A DNA stretch of 64,000 bases from Pirellulales bacterium (GCA_016935315.1 JAFGRD010000047.1:82362-146361), one strand, 5' to 3'; shown: positions 1 to 9,703, counted from the first letter of the stretch. Program-made: numbers and translations. Notes: a model not told the origin generated them from the sequence alone.

Positions 1-499
1 TCTGGCTCTCGTGGGTGGCGGTAGAATTGAAAATCGCGAAAAACGGTTGTCCCGGCTTCCGGTTTCGCCAGTGTCCCCGGCGGCTCGATTCGTCCCAAAC
101 CGCGCCGGGCTTCTGCAGGTTGTAGTCCTCTTTGCTGTTGTTGGTACAGTAGTATCCCACTTCGCGAAGGTACTGTGGATACATCTTCATGGAATCCGGA
201 AGGCGTGTCATGCTGCGCATGTGTTGCGATCCGGTGCTGGGAGGGTAGACCCCCGAGATGATCGTGGTCCTCGCCGGGGCACACACCGGGGCGGTCGACC
301 AGGCGTTGAGATAAATCATGCCCCCGGCGGCCAGAGCGTCGAGGTTGGGCGTGTCGGCGTACGCATCGCCGTAGGCCCCAAGCTGCGGACCGTTGTCCTC
401 GCTGGTAATCCACAGGATGTTCGGGCGCACGGGGTCCTCCGCCCACGCCACACCGCACAACGCGGCGGCCAGAAGCACGACCAGGATCGGTGTTCTCAT
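1..499 (-). CDS. Sulfatase, N-terminal part (cut by window edge)
   Basis: Exported sulfatase of the alkaline-phosphatase superfamily, which would remove sulfate esters from sugars or polysaccharides outside the cytoplasm. The first 166 residues are present. They show a signal peptide (residues 1-20, ending AWA), then RPNILWITSEDNGP, the usual metal-binding start of sulfatases, and C-A-P-A-R at residues 73-77, which fits the CxPxR site where Cys is converted to formylglycine. The C-terminal half lies beyond position 1. It is the last visible gene of a minus-strand run with the isomerase-like and DUF6259 genes, which suggests joint use in breaking down a sulfated glycan (inference). The substrate cannot be read from this fragment. 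Confidence 0.9.
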   Translation of the reverse strand, partial: MRTPILVVLLAAALCGVAWAEDPVRPNILWITSEDNGPQLGAYGDAYADTPNLDALAAGGMIYLNAWSTAPVCAPARTTIISGVYPPSTGSQHMRSMTRLPDSMKMYPQYLREVGYYCTNNSKEDYNLQKPGAVWDESSRRGHWRNRKPGQPFFAIFNSTATHESQ

Positions 500-636
500 T
501 TTCAGGTACTCCCTATGCACGTTCAGCAGTTGCGGACCGAACCCAGTGTACAACACGATTCGGCCGGGGGCAATGGACGCAAGCCACGCCGGGACGAAAG
601 AGGGACGCACGGCGTTGCGGGCGATCATCGCCACGG

Positions 637-1719
637 TCAGCTTGCCTTGGTTGCCAGAAGGCCGAGCTGCTGCCGTGCGTAGTCGAGGCTTTCCCGAACA
701 TTGGCGTCCTCGCGGGCAAGCTGCTGCGCCGCCGACAGCCCGGAGACATAGGGCAAGCTATCGGCGGCGGCGGCGCGGACCTGGCGCAGCGTCCGCGCCA
801 GATCGCTGCCCGGGACGTCGGGAAACGTCGCCCAATACTTCTCGGTCAGGCAGGGGACCCGCAACGGGTCTCGCGTGATCAGCTCGAGACTGAAGCGCAG
901 ATCAGGCTGTTTCTGCCGGAGGATCGCCAGCATCGACTTCAGGTCGAGAATACCCCGGCCGAGCGGGACGTCGGCCAGCAGAAACCCGTCTTCGTACCAC
1001 TGTACGGCCTGATCTTTCAGGTGCACGGAGCGCGCCCAGGGGGCGAGTCGGCGGACCGTCTCGATCGGATCTTCGAGCAGGGCGAAGCTGTTGCCCGTGT
1101 CGACGCACGCGCCGACGTACTCGCTGCTGATGTGCCCGAGCAGCGCGACGCGCTCCTGGTTGCGATGGTCCTTGTGATTCTCGATGGCCAGCGGCAGACG
1201 ATGCTTCTCGGCAATCGGCGCGGCCAGCTCCAGCGCGCGGCGACCCCGGGCGTCGACTTCGCGGAACCTCCGCAGCGACTCGAAGTACTCGTATCGCCGG
1301 CCCGGCATGATCGTGGCACGAGCCGCCCTGGCGCCGGCGGCTTTGGCGGTTCTCATTGCGGCATCGAATCGCTCGACGTCCTTCGCTTCGCCGGGCAGAT
1401 TCACCATGGCCTCGATGTAGAGCCCGGCCGTCTCGGCGTCCCGGCGCAGCGCACCGGCGGCGTCGGCCTCAAGCACGCCCAGCCCGATCTGCATGCCGCC
1501 CGCACCGAGCTGGCGGCAGTGCTGCAGGAACCGCGACGGCCGATTGAGATCGTCCCGGGGATCGACGCGGCGGAGGTGATCTCGCCGCAACCGGCAGCAA
1601 TACACGACCAGCCCCAGCGCCGTGCGGGCCGGAGCCGCATCGGCCCTGGCCGGAGTCGTCCGTTGCCCCATGGCGGCGGCAGCGGCTGCCATGGCCCCCA
1701 AGGCTTCGCGTCGGTTCAT
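637..1719 (-). CDS. Tat-exported sugar phosphate isomerase/epimerase-like TIM barrel
   Basis: Protein of 360 residues resembling the xylose isomerase-like TIM-barrel (AP endonuclease 2) family. The start at 1719 is chosen because MNRREALGAMAAAAAAMG is a Tat-type signal and GAGG lies just upstream; the frame stays open to 1740 with no signal reason to start there. Family-like pieces are AAPIAEKHRLPLAIENHKDH in the middle, GACVDTGNSFALLEDP (metal and substrate side) and HLKDQAVQ. Members of this family isomerise or epimerise small sugars or act in inositol breakdown; the exact substrate is unknown. It sits 39 bp downstream of the DUF6259 gene and is probably co-transcribed with it and with the sulfatase. 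Confidence 0.8.
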   Translation of the reverse strand: MNRREALGAMAAAAAAMGQRTTPARADAAPARTALGLVVYCCRLRRDHLRRVDPRDDLNRPSRFLQHCRQLGAGGMQIGLGVLEADAAGALRRDAETAGLYIEAMVNLPGEAKDVERFDAAMRTAKAAGARAARATIMPGRRYEYFESLRRFREVDARGRRALELAAPIAEKHRLPLAIENHKDHRNQERVALLGHISSEYVGACVDTGNSFALLEDPIETVRRLAPWARSVHLKDQAVQWYEDGFLLADVPLGRGILDLKSMLAILRQKQPDLRFSLELITRDPLRVPCLTEKYWATFPDVPGSDLARTLRQVRAAAADSLPYVSGLSAAQQLAREDANVRESLDYARQQLGLLATKAS

Positions 1720-1758
1720 GGTTGCCTCGTTTCTGCCCACAATGCACGAACGTGTGGG

Positions 1759-4700
1759 CTACGGCGGCGTCAACTCCCAGGCCACGGCCGCACCCGGCGG
1801 CAGGGCCACGTCGCGACGCAGCCGCCGCCCCACGGTCGTCGCTTCTTCTTCGCCCTCGTCGCCCACGGCGAGCAGACGCATCTGGTCGCCGACAATTCCA
1901 TAGTCCTCCGCGTCCAACTCCACCGCCGTGGCGATTGGCCGGTCACTGACGTTGACCAGCAACAGCAGGGCGCGCTGCCGGTCGGGCAGTTGCCAGGCGC
2001 CGCTGAGTACACCGGACGTGGTGACCGGCCAGACGCCCTGCCACTGCCAGTCGGCCGTCACCTCGGGGATCTCGCCGAGGAGCTTCGGCGGTCGGGCCAT
2101 CTGGCCGGCATAGAAGTAGCGGCGGAACCGCCATCGCAGGTGGACGAGGCGCCGCAGAAAGGCGAAGTTCTCCTTCTCTTTGACCACACCGGGATCGATC
2201 CAGCCGATCTGCTCGCCGAAGACCAACTGCTGGCCGGCCTTCATGCGCAGGGCGAGGTCCTTGGTCGGCCCGCCGCGATACGCCCGGCCGAACATCTGGA
2301 GCGACCCGCCGTAGACTGCCGGGAACGCCGGCACCTGGCCGTCGTACTGCCAGTGCCACGTCAAGTATCCGTCGAACCACTTCACGTACGGCTCGGCGTT
2401 GCATTCGGTGGTGAGGATGCGGTCGTCGGGCATCTCGCGGCGGATCTGATCGAGCATCTTCCAGTAGGATTCGGTCCACCAGTGTCCGCCGCCGGGCAGA
2501 TGGCCGTGCGAGGCGTCGAAGCACAACTGTGGCTCTGCCGCGGCCACCTGGTCGATGTAGACGCCCCGCACGCCGCACTCGCGGAACAATCGCCGCACGA
2601 TCTGGCGGACCGTGTCCTGCCAGAGCGGGGCGCCGGGACACATCACGGCCAACTCGACCTTGCTGCCGTCGGCCTCCTTGCTGCCGTACGTTTCGACGTA
2701 CGGCTTGCCGCCGTCGTCCTTGGTGGCCGCCGCCAGGGCCAGCTTGGAGAACTGGAAATCCTCCGCGCCCTTGTCGCGGATGTCCCACAGCCGGCCGTTG
2801 ATGTAGGGCATCACGTAGACGTTCTTCTGCCCGAGCAGCTTGACCGTGTCGGCAAAACCCTCGTCGGCAGGGAAGTAGTGCGGATAGTCGTTGTCGAAGG
2901 GGATCTGGTGCCACCGGTACCAGTGGAAGCCGACGGGCAGTCCCATCCGGTCTGCGAACTCCTGTAGCACCGGCAGCCCGCTCTTCGGGTCGCCCCCGCC
3001 CATGGCCCAGACGGCCAGCTCGCGCATCCACAGGGGCGTGTCGCCGCGGCCGTCCGCCGTACATTGCGGGTACCATTTGGCGTGCTGGCGGACCCATTGG
3101 CGGTAGATCACGGCGGCGTCGAACCAGTCGCCGCGGAACAGCCGCCAGACGGCCTGGCCGCTGAGCTCGAACCGGTTGCCCGACGTGCCCATCCCCGGCA
3201 CCGGATGGTCGAACGCCAGGACGACCTGGCGCTGGTCGGGACGGCCTTTCGCGTGGATCTGCTTGGTGCCGCCGAACGGATCGTGAACGGCCAGATAGAC
3301 GCCGGTTGACCGGTCCGCCGCGTAGGCCGCCATGTACTGCATGCTGGTCCAGCCGCTGGGGTAGCGGCCGCCGGAGCGGAACGCCCGACGCCAGGCCCCT
3401 TCTTCCACGCGGCCTGCCGCATACGGCAAGAACAATCTCGAATCGGGCCCCGGCTCGCCCAGGCCGAGCTGGGGAAAGACGACCCGCCACAAGGCCCATG
3501 CGTTGCCCGAACTGGTGGCCGTCAATTGCCAGGCAACCGAGCTGGTGTCGTCCTCGGGTGTTGCCCGGGCGACCACTTCGACGGCGCCGAGCCGCTCGTC
3601 GGCCGGGCCGCTCCACCGCAGCTCCACGGTCGAATCATGCTCGGGCGAGACGACCTCTACGCCCCGCCAGCCGGCGTCGGCCGTCAGCCGGACAAGCTCT
3701 CCGGTCTCGACGTGGCGGAGCGAGAGCTCGAACAGGGGCTCGCTTCGGCCGCAGAGCAAGGGACGGTCGGCGGCCACGTCGAACAGGCTCAGCAGCGAGA
3801 TACCCTGGTCGTTGCGCGCCAGCACCATGCCCAGCTCGCCGGCCCCGAGGATCGTCCAGCCGTCCGGTGTGCGGCCCTCGGATGTCTGCATCGCTTCCTG
3901 GAATCGGCCTTCGGCGGCAAGCTGCGCGGCAGCGGCGGCGTGCCACCAGGTTTGCCGCCGCGCGGGTCCCTGGAGGGCCTGCCACTGCCGGCGCGCGGCT
4001 TCGATCCGCGCGTCGACCGACGCAACGGCCACGTCAGCTCGGGCCTCGGTCGGCAAGGCGGCACGCGCCCTGCGAACGGTCTGGACCACGTCGTCGTCGG
4101 TGCCGATCCACAGCCACGCCGACCACTGTCGCAGCGGCTCGTCCCACGATTGCCAGGCCCGATCACCGTGGGCCTGGAGATAGCTGCCGCCGCGGTGGTC
4201 GTAGAACAGCGCCTGGCCGCAATCCAGCATGGCGATGGCATGGCGGCCGTCGACCAGGGCGCCCCATTGATCGAAGTGGAAGCTCTTGGTCTCGGCCGCG
4301 AACTTGCCCTGTGCCGGCGGCTCGCCTCCCGCCCAACCGGCAAAATCGCCCCCGGGGAAATTCAGCTCCAGAAAATGGGCTTCGCTCCACGCCTTGCCCG
4401 GCTGCCGCGCGGCCGTCGCCGTCACCCACACCAAGGGCAGGTCGTTCAGGTAGCACCAGTCGTAGGTAGCCTGGGGCCGTGCGTCGGGCGGCCGGCGTCC
4501 CGGCTGTACGTAGCGGGCACGGGTGCGCACGACGGTGGCCAGCGGGCCGCTGGAGAGCAGCTCCAGCCGTGGCTCGGGATCGTCGGCTAGTGCAAACACC
4601 CCGGACTCCCGGTCGTACAGCCGATCGTTCCACCGGAACCGCTCAAACACCTTGCCCGATTCCACGAACTCGAAACGGCACGGCAACCCGCCCATCTTCG

Positions 4701-5142
4701 CGGCGTCGTGCGTCGCGCGATAGAACCTGGTGGTCACCTTGCCGTCGAACGGCGGCCCGGCAGCCAGCTGTGGCGACGCGGCTCCGGCCGGATCGATCAC
4801 CAATCGCAACCGGGCATCGCCCCCGGACGGCAGCTTCAGGATAAGCGTTCCCGCCACACGGTTCTCGGGATCGTACTCGGGGCCGGGTACGAACTGCACG
4901 GGCACCGCGGCGCCGTCGGGGAGCCGCTCGGCCCGAAGGCTGCCCGGCGCAACCGGCCCGAGCCGGCAGAAACGCGCCGCGCCGGTCAAGTCAACGCGAC
5001 AGACCACCAGGCCGTGGTCGGGCGCTCCGCCGATCCTCAGCAGGACGTCGTCCGCCTGCGTGCCCGGGCACGAAAAGGCAACCATCAACCATCCCAGCAA
5101 CGCGCATCCCAGCGACGCAGCCGTGCAGCGACGAGTCGACAT
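1759..5142 (-). CDS. DUF6259-like large exported glycosidase-like protein
   Basis: Protein of 1127 residues with a signal peptide (1-30) and no membrane anchor. The N-terminal 400 residues look like beta-sandwich. The centre holds a TIM-barrel-like region with GFHWYRWHQIPFDNDYPHYF, then YVMPYINGRLWDIRDKG, GVYIDQVAAAEP and RILTTECNAEPY. Acidic residues on strand ends (YIDQ, TECNAEP) are in the places expected for glycoside-hydrolase catalysis. The layout resembles DUF6259 proteins common in Planctomycetes; assignment is by eye. The start has AGGAGAA 8 bases upstream. It is the first gene of the minus-strand run with the isomerase-like gene and the sulfatase. A role in glycan degradation is inferred; the substrate is unknown. 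Confidence 0.72.
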   Translation of the reverse strand: MSTRRCTAASLGCALLGWLMVAFSCPGTQADDVLLRIGGAPDHGLVVCRVDLTGAARFCRLGPVAPGSLRAERLPDGAAVPVQFVPGPEYDPENRVAGTLILKLPSGGDARLRLVIDPAGAASPQLAAGPPFDGKVTTRFYRATHDAAKMGGLPCRFEFVESGKVFERFRWNDRLYDRESGVFALADDPEPRLELLSSGPLATVVRTRARYVQPGRRPPDARPQATYDWCYLNDLPLVWVTATAARQPGKAWSEAHFLELNFPGGDFAGWAGGEPPAQGKFAAETKSFHFDQWGALVDGRHAIAMLDCGQALFYDHRGGSYLQAHGDRAWQSWDEPLRQWSAWLWIGTDDDVVQTVRRARAALPTEARADVAVASVDARIEAARRQWQALQGPARRQTWWHAAAAAQLAAEGRFQEAMQTSEGRTPDGWTILGAGELGMVLARNDQGISLLSLFDVAADRPLLCGRSEPLFELSLRHVETGELVRLTADAGWRGVEVVSPEHDSTVELRWSGPADERLGAVEVVARATPEDDTSSVAWQLTATSSGNAWALWRVVFPQLGLGEPGPDSRLFLPYAAGRVEEGAWRRAFRSGGRYPSGWTSMQYMAAYAADRSTGVYLAVHDPFGGTKQIHAKGRPDQRQVVLAFDHPVPGMGTSGNRFELSGQAVWRLFRGDWFDAAVIYRQWVRQHAKWYPQCTADGRGDTPLWMRELAVWAMGGGDPKSGLPVLQEFADRMGLPVGFHWYRWHQIPFDNDYPHYFPADEGFADTVKLLGQKNVYVMPYINGRLWDIRDKGAEDFQFSKLALAAATKDDGGKPYVETYGSKEADGSKVELAVMCPGAPLWQDTVRQIVRRLFRECGVRGVYIDQVAAAEPQLCFDASHGHLPGGGHWWTESYWKMLDQIRREMPDDRILTTECNAEPYVKWFDGYLTWHWQYDGQVPAFPAVYGGSLQMFGRAYRGGPTKDLALRMKAGQQLVFGEQIGWIDPGVVKEKENFAFLRRLVHLRWRFRRYFYAGQMARPPKLLGEIPEVTADWQWQGVWPVTTSGVLSGAWQLPDRQRALLLLVNVSDRPIATAVELDAEDYGIVGDQMRLLAVGDEGEEEATTVGRRLRRDVALPPGAAVAWELTPP

Positions 5143-5358
5143 GAGTGGTTCTCCTGGAGGTGAACGCCGGAGGTGGCCGGTTCGGTCGGCGGCCGGCGTC
5201 AGGCGGTTTCGCCCGCTTCTTCCACCCGTACTTGTAGCACGGCGTGACGCGAATGTCGACGCACTCGACCGCCCATCTTGCCGGCCGCCTGTACGGAGAG
5301 CACGGCCGCCGCTATACTACACGGCTCCCGCAACGACCATCGGACCAAGGAACGACCC

Positions 5359-6543
5359 ATGCGGCAATCCTCCAGACCATTCGTGCTCCTTCTCGGTTTG
5401 CTGCTTCTGCCGGGCTGCCAGGGCGGCGACGTTGCCGTGCCCGAGAAAAGCGGCCCGGCGGCAGACAACCAAGCGACGGCCCACGAGGACGAGGCGTCTG
5501 CCGTTTTTGCTGCCCGGGGCGGGCAGAACGACCCCCAACCGCCAGTCCCCGAACCGGACGCCTCAACTGCCATGGCGACGCTCGAATCACTGGCCACCGA
5601 GCTGAAACGCGACGGGGAAGGCCGGGTGGTGGAAGTGAGCTTCCGCGACACCGTCATCGACGACGGGGCGCTGGCGCCTTTGCCCGAGCTTCCCGGCTTG
5701 CGATCCGTTCTGCTTAACGATACGGGGATCACCGATGCGGGGCTCTCGACCCTGGGGAAGATGTCCTCGCTGCGAAATCTCGATCTGCGCGGCTGCGCCG
5801 TCTCCAACGCCGGACTCGCCCACTTGGCCGGGTTGTCGAACCTGGCGGCGTTGCGGCTGTCGGGCAGCAACGGCAAGACGACCGTGGACGACCAGGGACT
5901 CGGCCACGTGGCAAAGCTGGCGAGCCTGAAGGTCTTGTCGCTCGACTTCTTGTGGATCAGCGAAGAGGGGCTCGCCCGGCTCGACGGGCTGAAGGACCTC
6001 GAAGAGCTGTATCTGGCCAAGACCCTGGTGGGCGACGAGGCGATGGCCGTGATTGCACAGTTCCCCCGGCTGAGAAAGCTGCGCATCTCCCAGACCCAAG
6101 TCACCGGCGAGGGCCTGGCCCACCTGGCAAAACTGCCGCACCTGGAAGACCTGGACGTCAGCGAGTGTGCCCAACTCTCGGACGAAGGGTTGGCCCACCT
6201 GGCGGCCATGACGCCGTTGAAACGGCTCAATCTCTGGCGGGCGCCGATCGGCGACGCCGGCGCGGCCCACCTGGAAGAGCTGGTCAACCTCGAGTGGCTC
6301 AATCTGGACAATACGCTGTTGACCGACGCGGGCGTGAAGTACCTCGAGGGGATGGGCCGGTTGACGTTCCTCCACCTGGGCTCGACGGCGACTTCCGACG
6401 CCGGGCTGAAGCATCTCGAAGGTCTGACGTCGCTGAAGGATCTGAAGGTCACCCGCACCGCCATCACGGCCGAAGGCGTCGAGCAACTCCAGAAGAAGCT
6501 GCCCGACACGGCCATTCAGTTGCGCTACATCGAGGGGCAGTAG
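5359..6543 (+). CDS. Leucine-rich repeat lipoprotein
   Basis: Lipoprotein of 394 residues. The signal LLLGLLLLPGC gives a lipobox Cys near residue 19, which selects the start at 5359; AAGGA lies at 5347-5351. A low-complexity linker follows, then about ten leucine-rich repeats of ~24 residues of the type T-G-I-T-D-A-G-L-..-L..L..L..L.L, for example ITDAGLSTLGKMSSLRNLDL. These are the ribonuclease-inhibitor/GALA-like repeats common in planctomycetes. Such surfaces bind proteins; no catalytic domain is visible. The gene stands alone, ending 12 bp before the convergent end of the Gfo/Idh gene. Partner and role are unknown. Confidence 0.85.
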   Translation: MRQSSRPFVLLLGLLLLPGCQGGDVAVPEKSGPAADNQATAHEDEASAVFAARGGQNDPQPPVPEPDASTAMATLESLATELKRDGEGRVVEVSFRDTVIDDGALAPLPELPGLRSVLLNDTGITDAGLSTLGKMSSLRNLDLRGCAVSNAGLAHLAGLSNLAALRLSGSNGKTTVDDQGLGHVAKLASLKVLSLDFLWISEEGLARLDGLKDLEELYLAKTLVGDEAMAVIAQFPRLRKLRISQTQVTGEGLAHLAKLPHLEDLDVSECAQLSDEGLAHLAAMTPLKRLNLWRAPIGDAGAAHLEELVNLEWLNLDNTLLTDAGVKYLEGMGRLTFLHLGSTATSDAGLKHLEGLTSLKDLKVTRTAITAEGVEQLQKKLPDTAIQLRYIEGQ

Positions 6544-6555
6544 CCCGGCGGTCGA

Positions 6556-7863
6556 CTATGCGACCTCCCATCCCGGCCGGTACTGCTTGCGGATGAACCG
6601 GTCGGCCGCGGGGCAATTGGTCGCCCGCAGGTTCGCCGCGTCCCAATCGAGCGCCTGCCCGACGCGGTACGCCACGTTGCCCAGCAGCACGGCCTCGGTC
6701 AACGCGCCGGAATAGTCGAAGTTGCAGGTCGTCGGCGAGCCGTCCATGCAGCCCTTGATCCATTCGGCATGGTGGCCGATCGATCGGGCAATCGTGGGCT
6801 CGGGCGGCTGGTAGCCCGCGTATTTCGCCACCGGGAAGAGCCGGTAGCCGTTATAGTCGGCGAACATCTTGCCTTCGCTACCGACGAACATCACGCCGCT
6901 GCCGGGCACCCGTTCGCCGGCGACTTCGCGGGGAATCAGGTTGCCGTCGTACCAGGTAAGCCGCACCGGCGGCAGCCCGTCGCGCTCGGGGAAGCGATAG
7001 CGGACAATCAGCCCCAGCGGGCAGGTCTCCGGATGCACTTCAGGGCCTTCCGCCTTGCAACGGGTCGGGTGGCGCAGCTTCAGCGCCCAGAACGGCAGGT
7101 CCATGTAGTGGCAAGCCATGTCGCCGAGTGTGCCGCTGCCGAAGTCCCACCAGCGGCGCCACTGGGCCGGGTGGTAGCGGCCGGGCCAAAACGGACGCTG
7201 CGGCGCCGGTCCCAGCCAGAGGTCCCAATCGAGCGTCGCGGGTGGTTCCTGACCGCCTTCCGGCCGGTCGCCGCCGCCCCAGCCTTTGCCGACCCAGACA
7301 TGGACCTCGGTCACGTCGCCGAGGGCGCCGGACTGAACGATCTCGACGACGCGGCGGTAGTTCTCACCCGCGTGGATCTGCGTGCCCATCTGCGTCGCCA
7401 CGCCCTGCTTGACGGCGGCTTCCGCGACGACCCGCGCCTCGTGCACGGTGTGGGTCAACGGCTTCTCACAATAGACGTGCAGACCCGCGCGGATCGCCCG
7501 GATCGACGCCGGGGCGTGATGGTGGTCGGCCGCGCCGATGATCATCGCATCGATCCTCGAGGCCTCGCTGGCAATCATCTCGCGATAATCGGCGTAGGTG
7601 CGGGCATTCGGGAATTGCGCCGCGGCGCGATCGAGGTAGTTCTTGTCCACATCACACAGGGCGACGATGTTTTCGCCGGTCACCTCGCTGATGTCGGCGG
7701 CGGCCCGATTGGCCGTGCCCACACAGGCGATGTTCAGCTTGCCGTTGGGCGACTTTGACTCGGCCGCGGAGAGCCCGCTCCAAACGCCGCTCGAAACGGC
7801 GGCGGCCCCCAGACCGGACATCTTCAGGAAATCGCGACGACGGAGGTTCGACTTGCTTTGCAT
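6556..7863 (-). CDS. Gfo/Idh/MocA-family oxidoreductase, Tat-exported
   Basis: Protein of 435 residues. The start at 7863 gives MQSKSNLRRRDFLKMSGLGA, a Tat signal; longer in-frame starts add unlikely sequence. The Rossmann start is LNIACVGTANRAA, and VYCEKPLTHT is the family's EKP motif, whose Lys acts in catalysis. The C-terminal half has the usual long family-specific sheet with DFGSGTLGDMACHYMDLPFW and SGVMFVGSEGKMFADYNG. Members carry out NAD(P)-dependent oxidation or reduction of sugars and inositols, often with a bound nicotinamide cofactor when Tat-exported. It lies downstream of the sugar-porter gene (146 bp), so both may serve one sugar. The precise substrate is unknown. Confidence 0.9.
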   Translation of the reverse strand: MQSKSNLRRRDFLKMSGLGAAAVSSGVWSGLSAAESKSPNGKLNIACVGTANRAAADISEVTGENIVALCDVDKNYLDRAAAQFPNARTYADYREMIASEASRIDAMIIGAADHHHAPASIRAIRAGLHVYCEKPLTHTVHEARVVAEAAVKQGVATQMGTQIHAGENYRRVVEIVQSGALGDVTEVHVWVGKGWGGGDRPEGGQEPPATLDWDLWLGPAPQRPFWPGRYHPAQWRRWWDFGSGTLGDMACHYMDLPFWALKLRHPTRCKAEGPEVHPETCPLGLIVRYRFPERDGLPPVRLTWYDGNLIPREVAGERVPGSGVMFVGSEGKMFADYNGYRLFPVAKYAGYQPPEPTIARSIGHHAEWIKGCMDGSPTTCNFDYSGALTEAVLLGNVAYRVGQALDWDAANLRATNCPAADRFIRKQYRPGWEVA

Positions 7864-8009
7864 GGTTCCATTTCCAGTGTTCGGAGTTCGACTGCTCGGC
7901 CGCACGACTTGTCGGTCGGTGGACCGGATAATCCCGATCATAGTCGACGCCCGGGCGCGCCGCAAGCACGCGAGTCGCCGGCGGACAACCACGCGAAAAA
8001 ACCGGCGTC

Positions 8010-9647
8010 CTATCGGATTCCCATCTTCTTCTGGATCTCTTCCAGCGGAACGCCCTTGGTCTCCGGCATGATCAGCAGCACCCAGGCCAACTGCCCGACC
8101 ATCATCACCGCGTAGAATGCGAAGGTGTGCCCGCCGGAGGCCTCGGCAAACATGGGAAACGACCAGGAAATGGCCGCGGCCATGACCCAGTGGGTGAAGC
8201 TGCCCAGTGCCTGGCCCCGGGCACGGACCCGGTTGGGGAAGATTTCGCTGATGAAGACCCAGATGACGGCCCCCTGGCCGAAGGCATGGGAGGCGATGAA
8301 GACCAGCAGGCTGATCAGCACGACGGCGCCGCCGGTGGCCAGCCGCTGCTGGTCGATGGCCGCGGCGGCCTCGACGGCGAGGCTTTTCGCGCGGTCGGCG
8401 GCGCGCCTGGTGGGTTCCGTGGCGTTCGGTGCCCGGGAGGCTTCGATCCCCTGCCGGACGGCGTCGGCCGTGGCCCGGGCGCCGACTTTCTCGGCGGCCG
8501 TAGCGGCCTTGTCGGCGCGGAGAATGCCGACCTGGACCGCCCTGGGGTCGGCGGCCTCGACCGCGTCGGCCAGCGCCACCGCTTGGGAGGCTCCCTGGGC
8601 TGCGGCGACGGATCGCGCCGAAACGGCGAAGTTGTCGGCATAGGCGTAAAAGGCCCAGGCCGTGACGCCCAAGCTGAGGATGTAGCCGATCGAGCCGACC
8701 AGCATCAGCTTCTTCCGCCCGAAATGGTCGATGACCAGCAGCGCCAACATCGTGAACAGCAGATTCGTACCGCCGATGCCCACGGCCTGCAACAGCGCGG
8801 AGTTCTTGTCTGCGCCGGCCATTTCGAAGATGTGCGGAGCGTAATACATCAGCGCGTTGATGCCCGAGAGCTGGTTGAACGCGGCGATGGCCACGGCCAG
8901 CAGAATCGGCGTCCGGTAGGCCCGACGGAAGAACGGCTCCCGCAGGCTATGGTGCGCCAGATCGAGCGACGCCTGGATCTCCCCGATCTCCGCGTCGACG
9001 TCGTCGCTGTCGGTGCCCAACCTCGTGAGCCCGGATCGGGCTTCGTCGAGGCGTCCTTGCGAGACCAGCCAGCGCGGGCTGTAGGGCGTCAGAAACAGCA
9101 GGAAGAAGAACGCCGCGGCCGGAAACGCTTCCACGCCGAACATCCACCGCCACTCGATCTCGCCCAGGGCGAGCTGTGCAATCAGGAAGTTGGAGAAGAA
9201 CGCCAGCAGGATGCCCAGCACGATGTTGAACTGGGTGATCGCCACCAGTCGCCCGCGAAGCCGCGCCGGCGAAATCTCGGCAATATACATCGGCGAGACC
9301 ACCGACGCCCCACCGACGCCGATTCCGCCCAGGAAGCGGAACAGCAGAAACGAGTACCAATCCCAGGCCAGGGCGCTGCCGACCGCCGAGATGAAATAGA
9401 GCACCGCGATCACCAGCAGGACGCGCCGCCGCCCGATGCGATCGGCCGGGCGCCCCACGACGATCGAGCCGAGGATCGTGCCGATCAGCGCGCTGGCCAC
9501 GGTGAACCCCAGGCCGAAGCTCCCCAGTTGATAGACGCTTTCCAGCGCCGACTTCGTGCCCGAAATGACCGCCGTGTCGAACCCGAACAGCAGTCCGCCC
9601 AACGCCGCAATCAGGGTACAGCCGACTAAATAGGATTTGCTTTTCAT
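8010..9647 (-). CDS. MFS sugar porter with ~100-residue extra loop
   Basis: Membrane transporter of 545 residues of the sugar porter family (MFS). Family signatures are present: GRPADRIGRRR (65-75), RFLGGIGVGGASVVSPMYI with the following RLRGRLV, PYSPRWL (188-194), FNQLSGINALMYYAP in helix 7 and PETKG (528-532). The start at 9647 is chosen because MKSKSYLVGCTLIAALGG leads straight into helix 1. Between helix 9 (ends ~337) and helix 10 (starts ~439) sits an Ala-rich, probably helical insert of ~100 residues, facing the periplasm by family topology; ordinary sugar porters are ~460 residues and lack it. A sugar or inositol substrate and proton symport are likely from the family only. Next in line downstream is the Gfo/Idh oxidoreductase. 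Confidence 0.92.
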   Translation of the reverse strand: MKSKSYLVGCTLIAALGGLLFGFDTAVISGTKSALESVYQLGSFGLGFTVASALIGTILGSIVVGRPADRIGRRRVLLVIAVLYFISAVGSALAWDWYSFLLFRFLGGIGVGGASVVSPMYIAEISPARLRGRLVAITQFNIVLGILLAFFSNFLIAQLALGEIEWRWMFGVEAFPAAAFFFLLFLTPYSPRWLVSQGRLDEARSGLTRLGTDSDDVDAEIGEIQASLDLAHHSLREPFFRRAYRTPILLAVAIAAFNQLSGINALMYYAPHIFEMAGADKNSALLQAVGIGGTNLLFTMLALLVIDHFGRKKLMLVGSIGYILSLGVTAWAFYAYADNFAVSARSVAAAQGASQAVALADAVEAADPRAVQVGILRADKAATAAEKVGARATADAVRQGIEASRAPNATEPTRRAADRAKSLAVEAAAAIDQQRLATGGAVVLISLLVFIASHAFGQGAVIWVFISEIFPNRVRARGQALGSFTHWVMAAAISWSFPMFAEASGGHTFAFYAVMMVGQLAWVLLIMPETKGVPLEEIQKKMGIR

Positions 9648-9668
9648 GGTTTGCCTGTTGTGGATTGG

Positions 9669-9703
9669 GTCGGCCTGGATCATTCACCATGCAAACATCA
9701 ATA
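9669..9703 (+). repeat. Family-2 repeat, right-end fragment a
   Basis: GTCGGCCTGGATCATTCACC is followed by the repeat's right end with CAATAG. The stop codon of the C25 peptidase (9698-9700) is inside it. Only ~35 bp match the family. Confidence 0.7.

Noticed and set aside
490..2967. 825-residue plus-strand open frame over the isomerase and DUF6259 genes
   Set aside because: Antisense of two genes with signals and SDs; the translation has no family likeness.
8127..9629. 500-residue plus-strand frame over the sugar porter
   Set aside because: Antisense of the MFS gene; rich in Gln/Arg/Asp and without helices or motifs.
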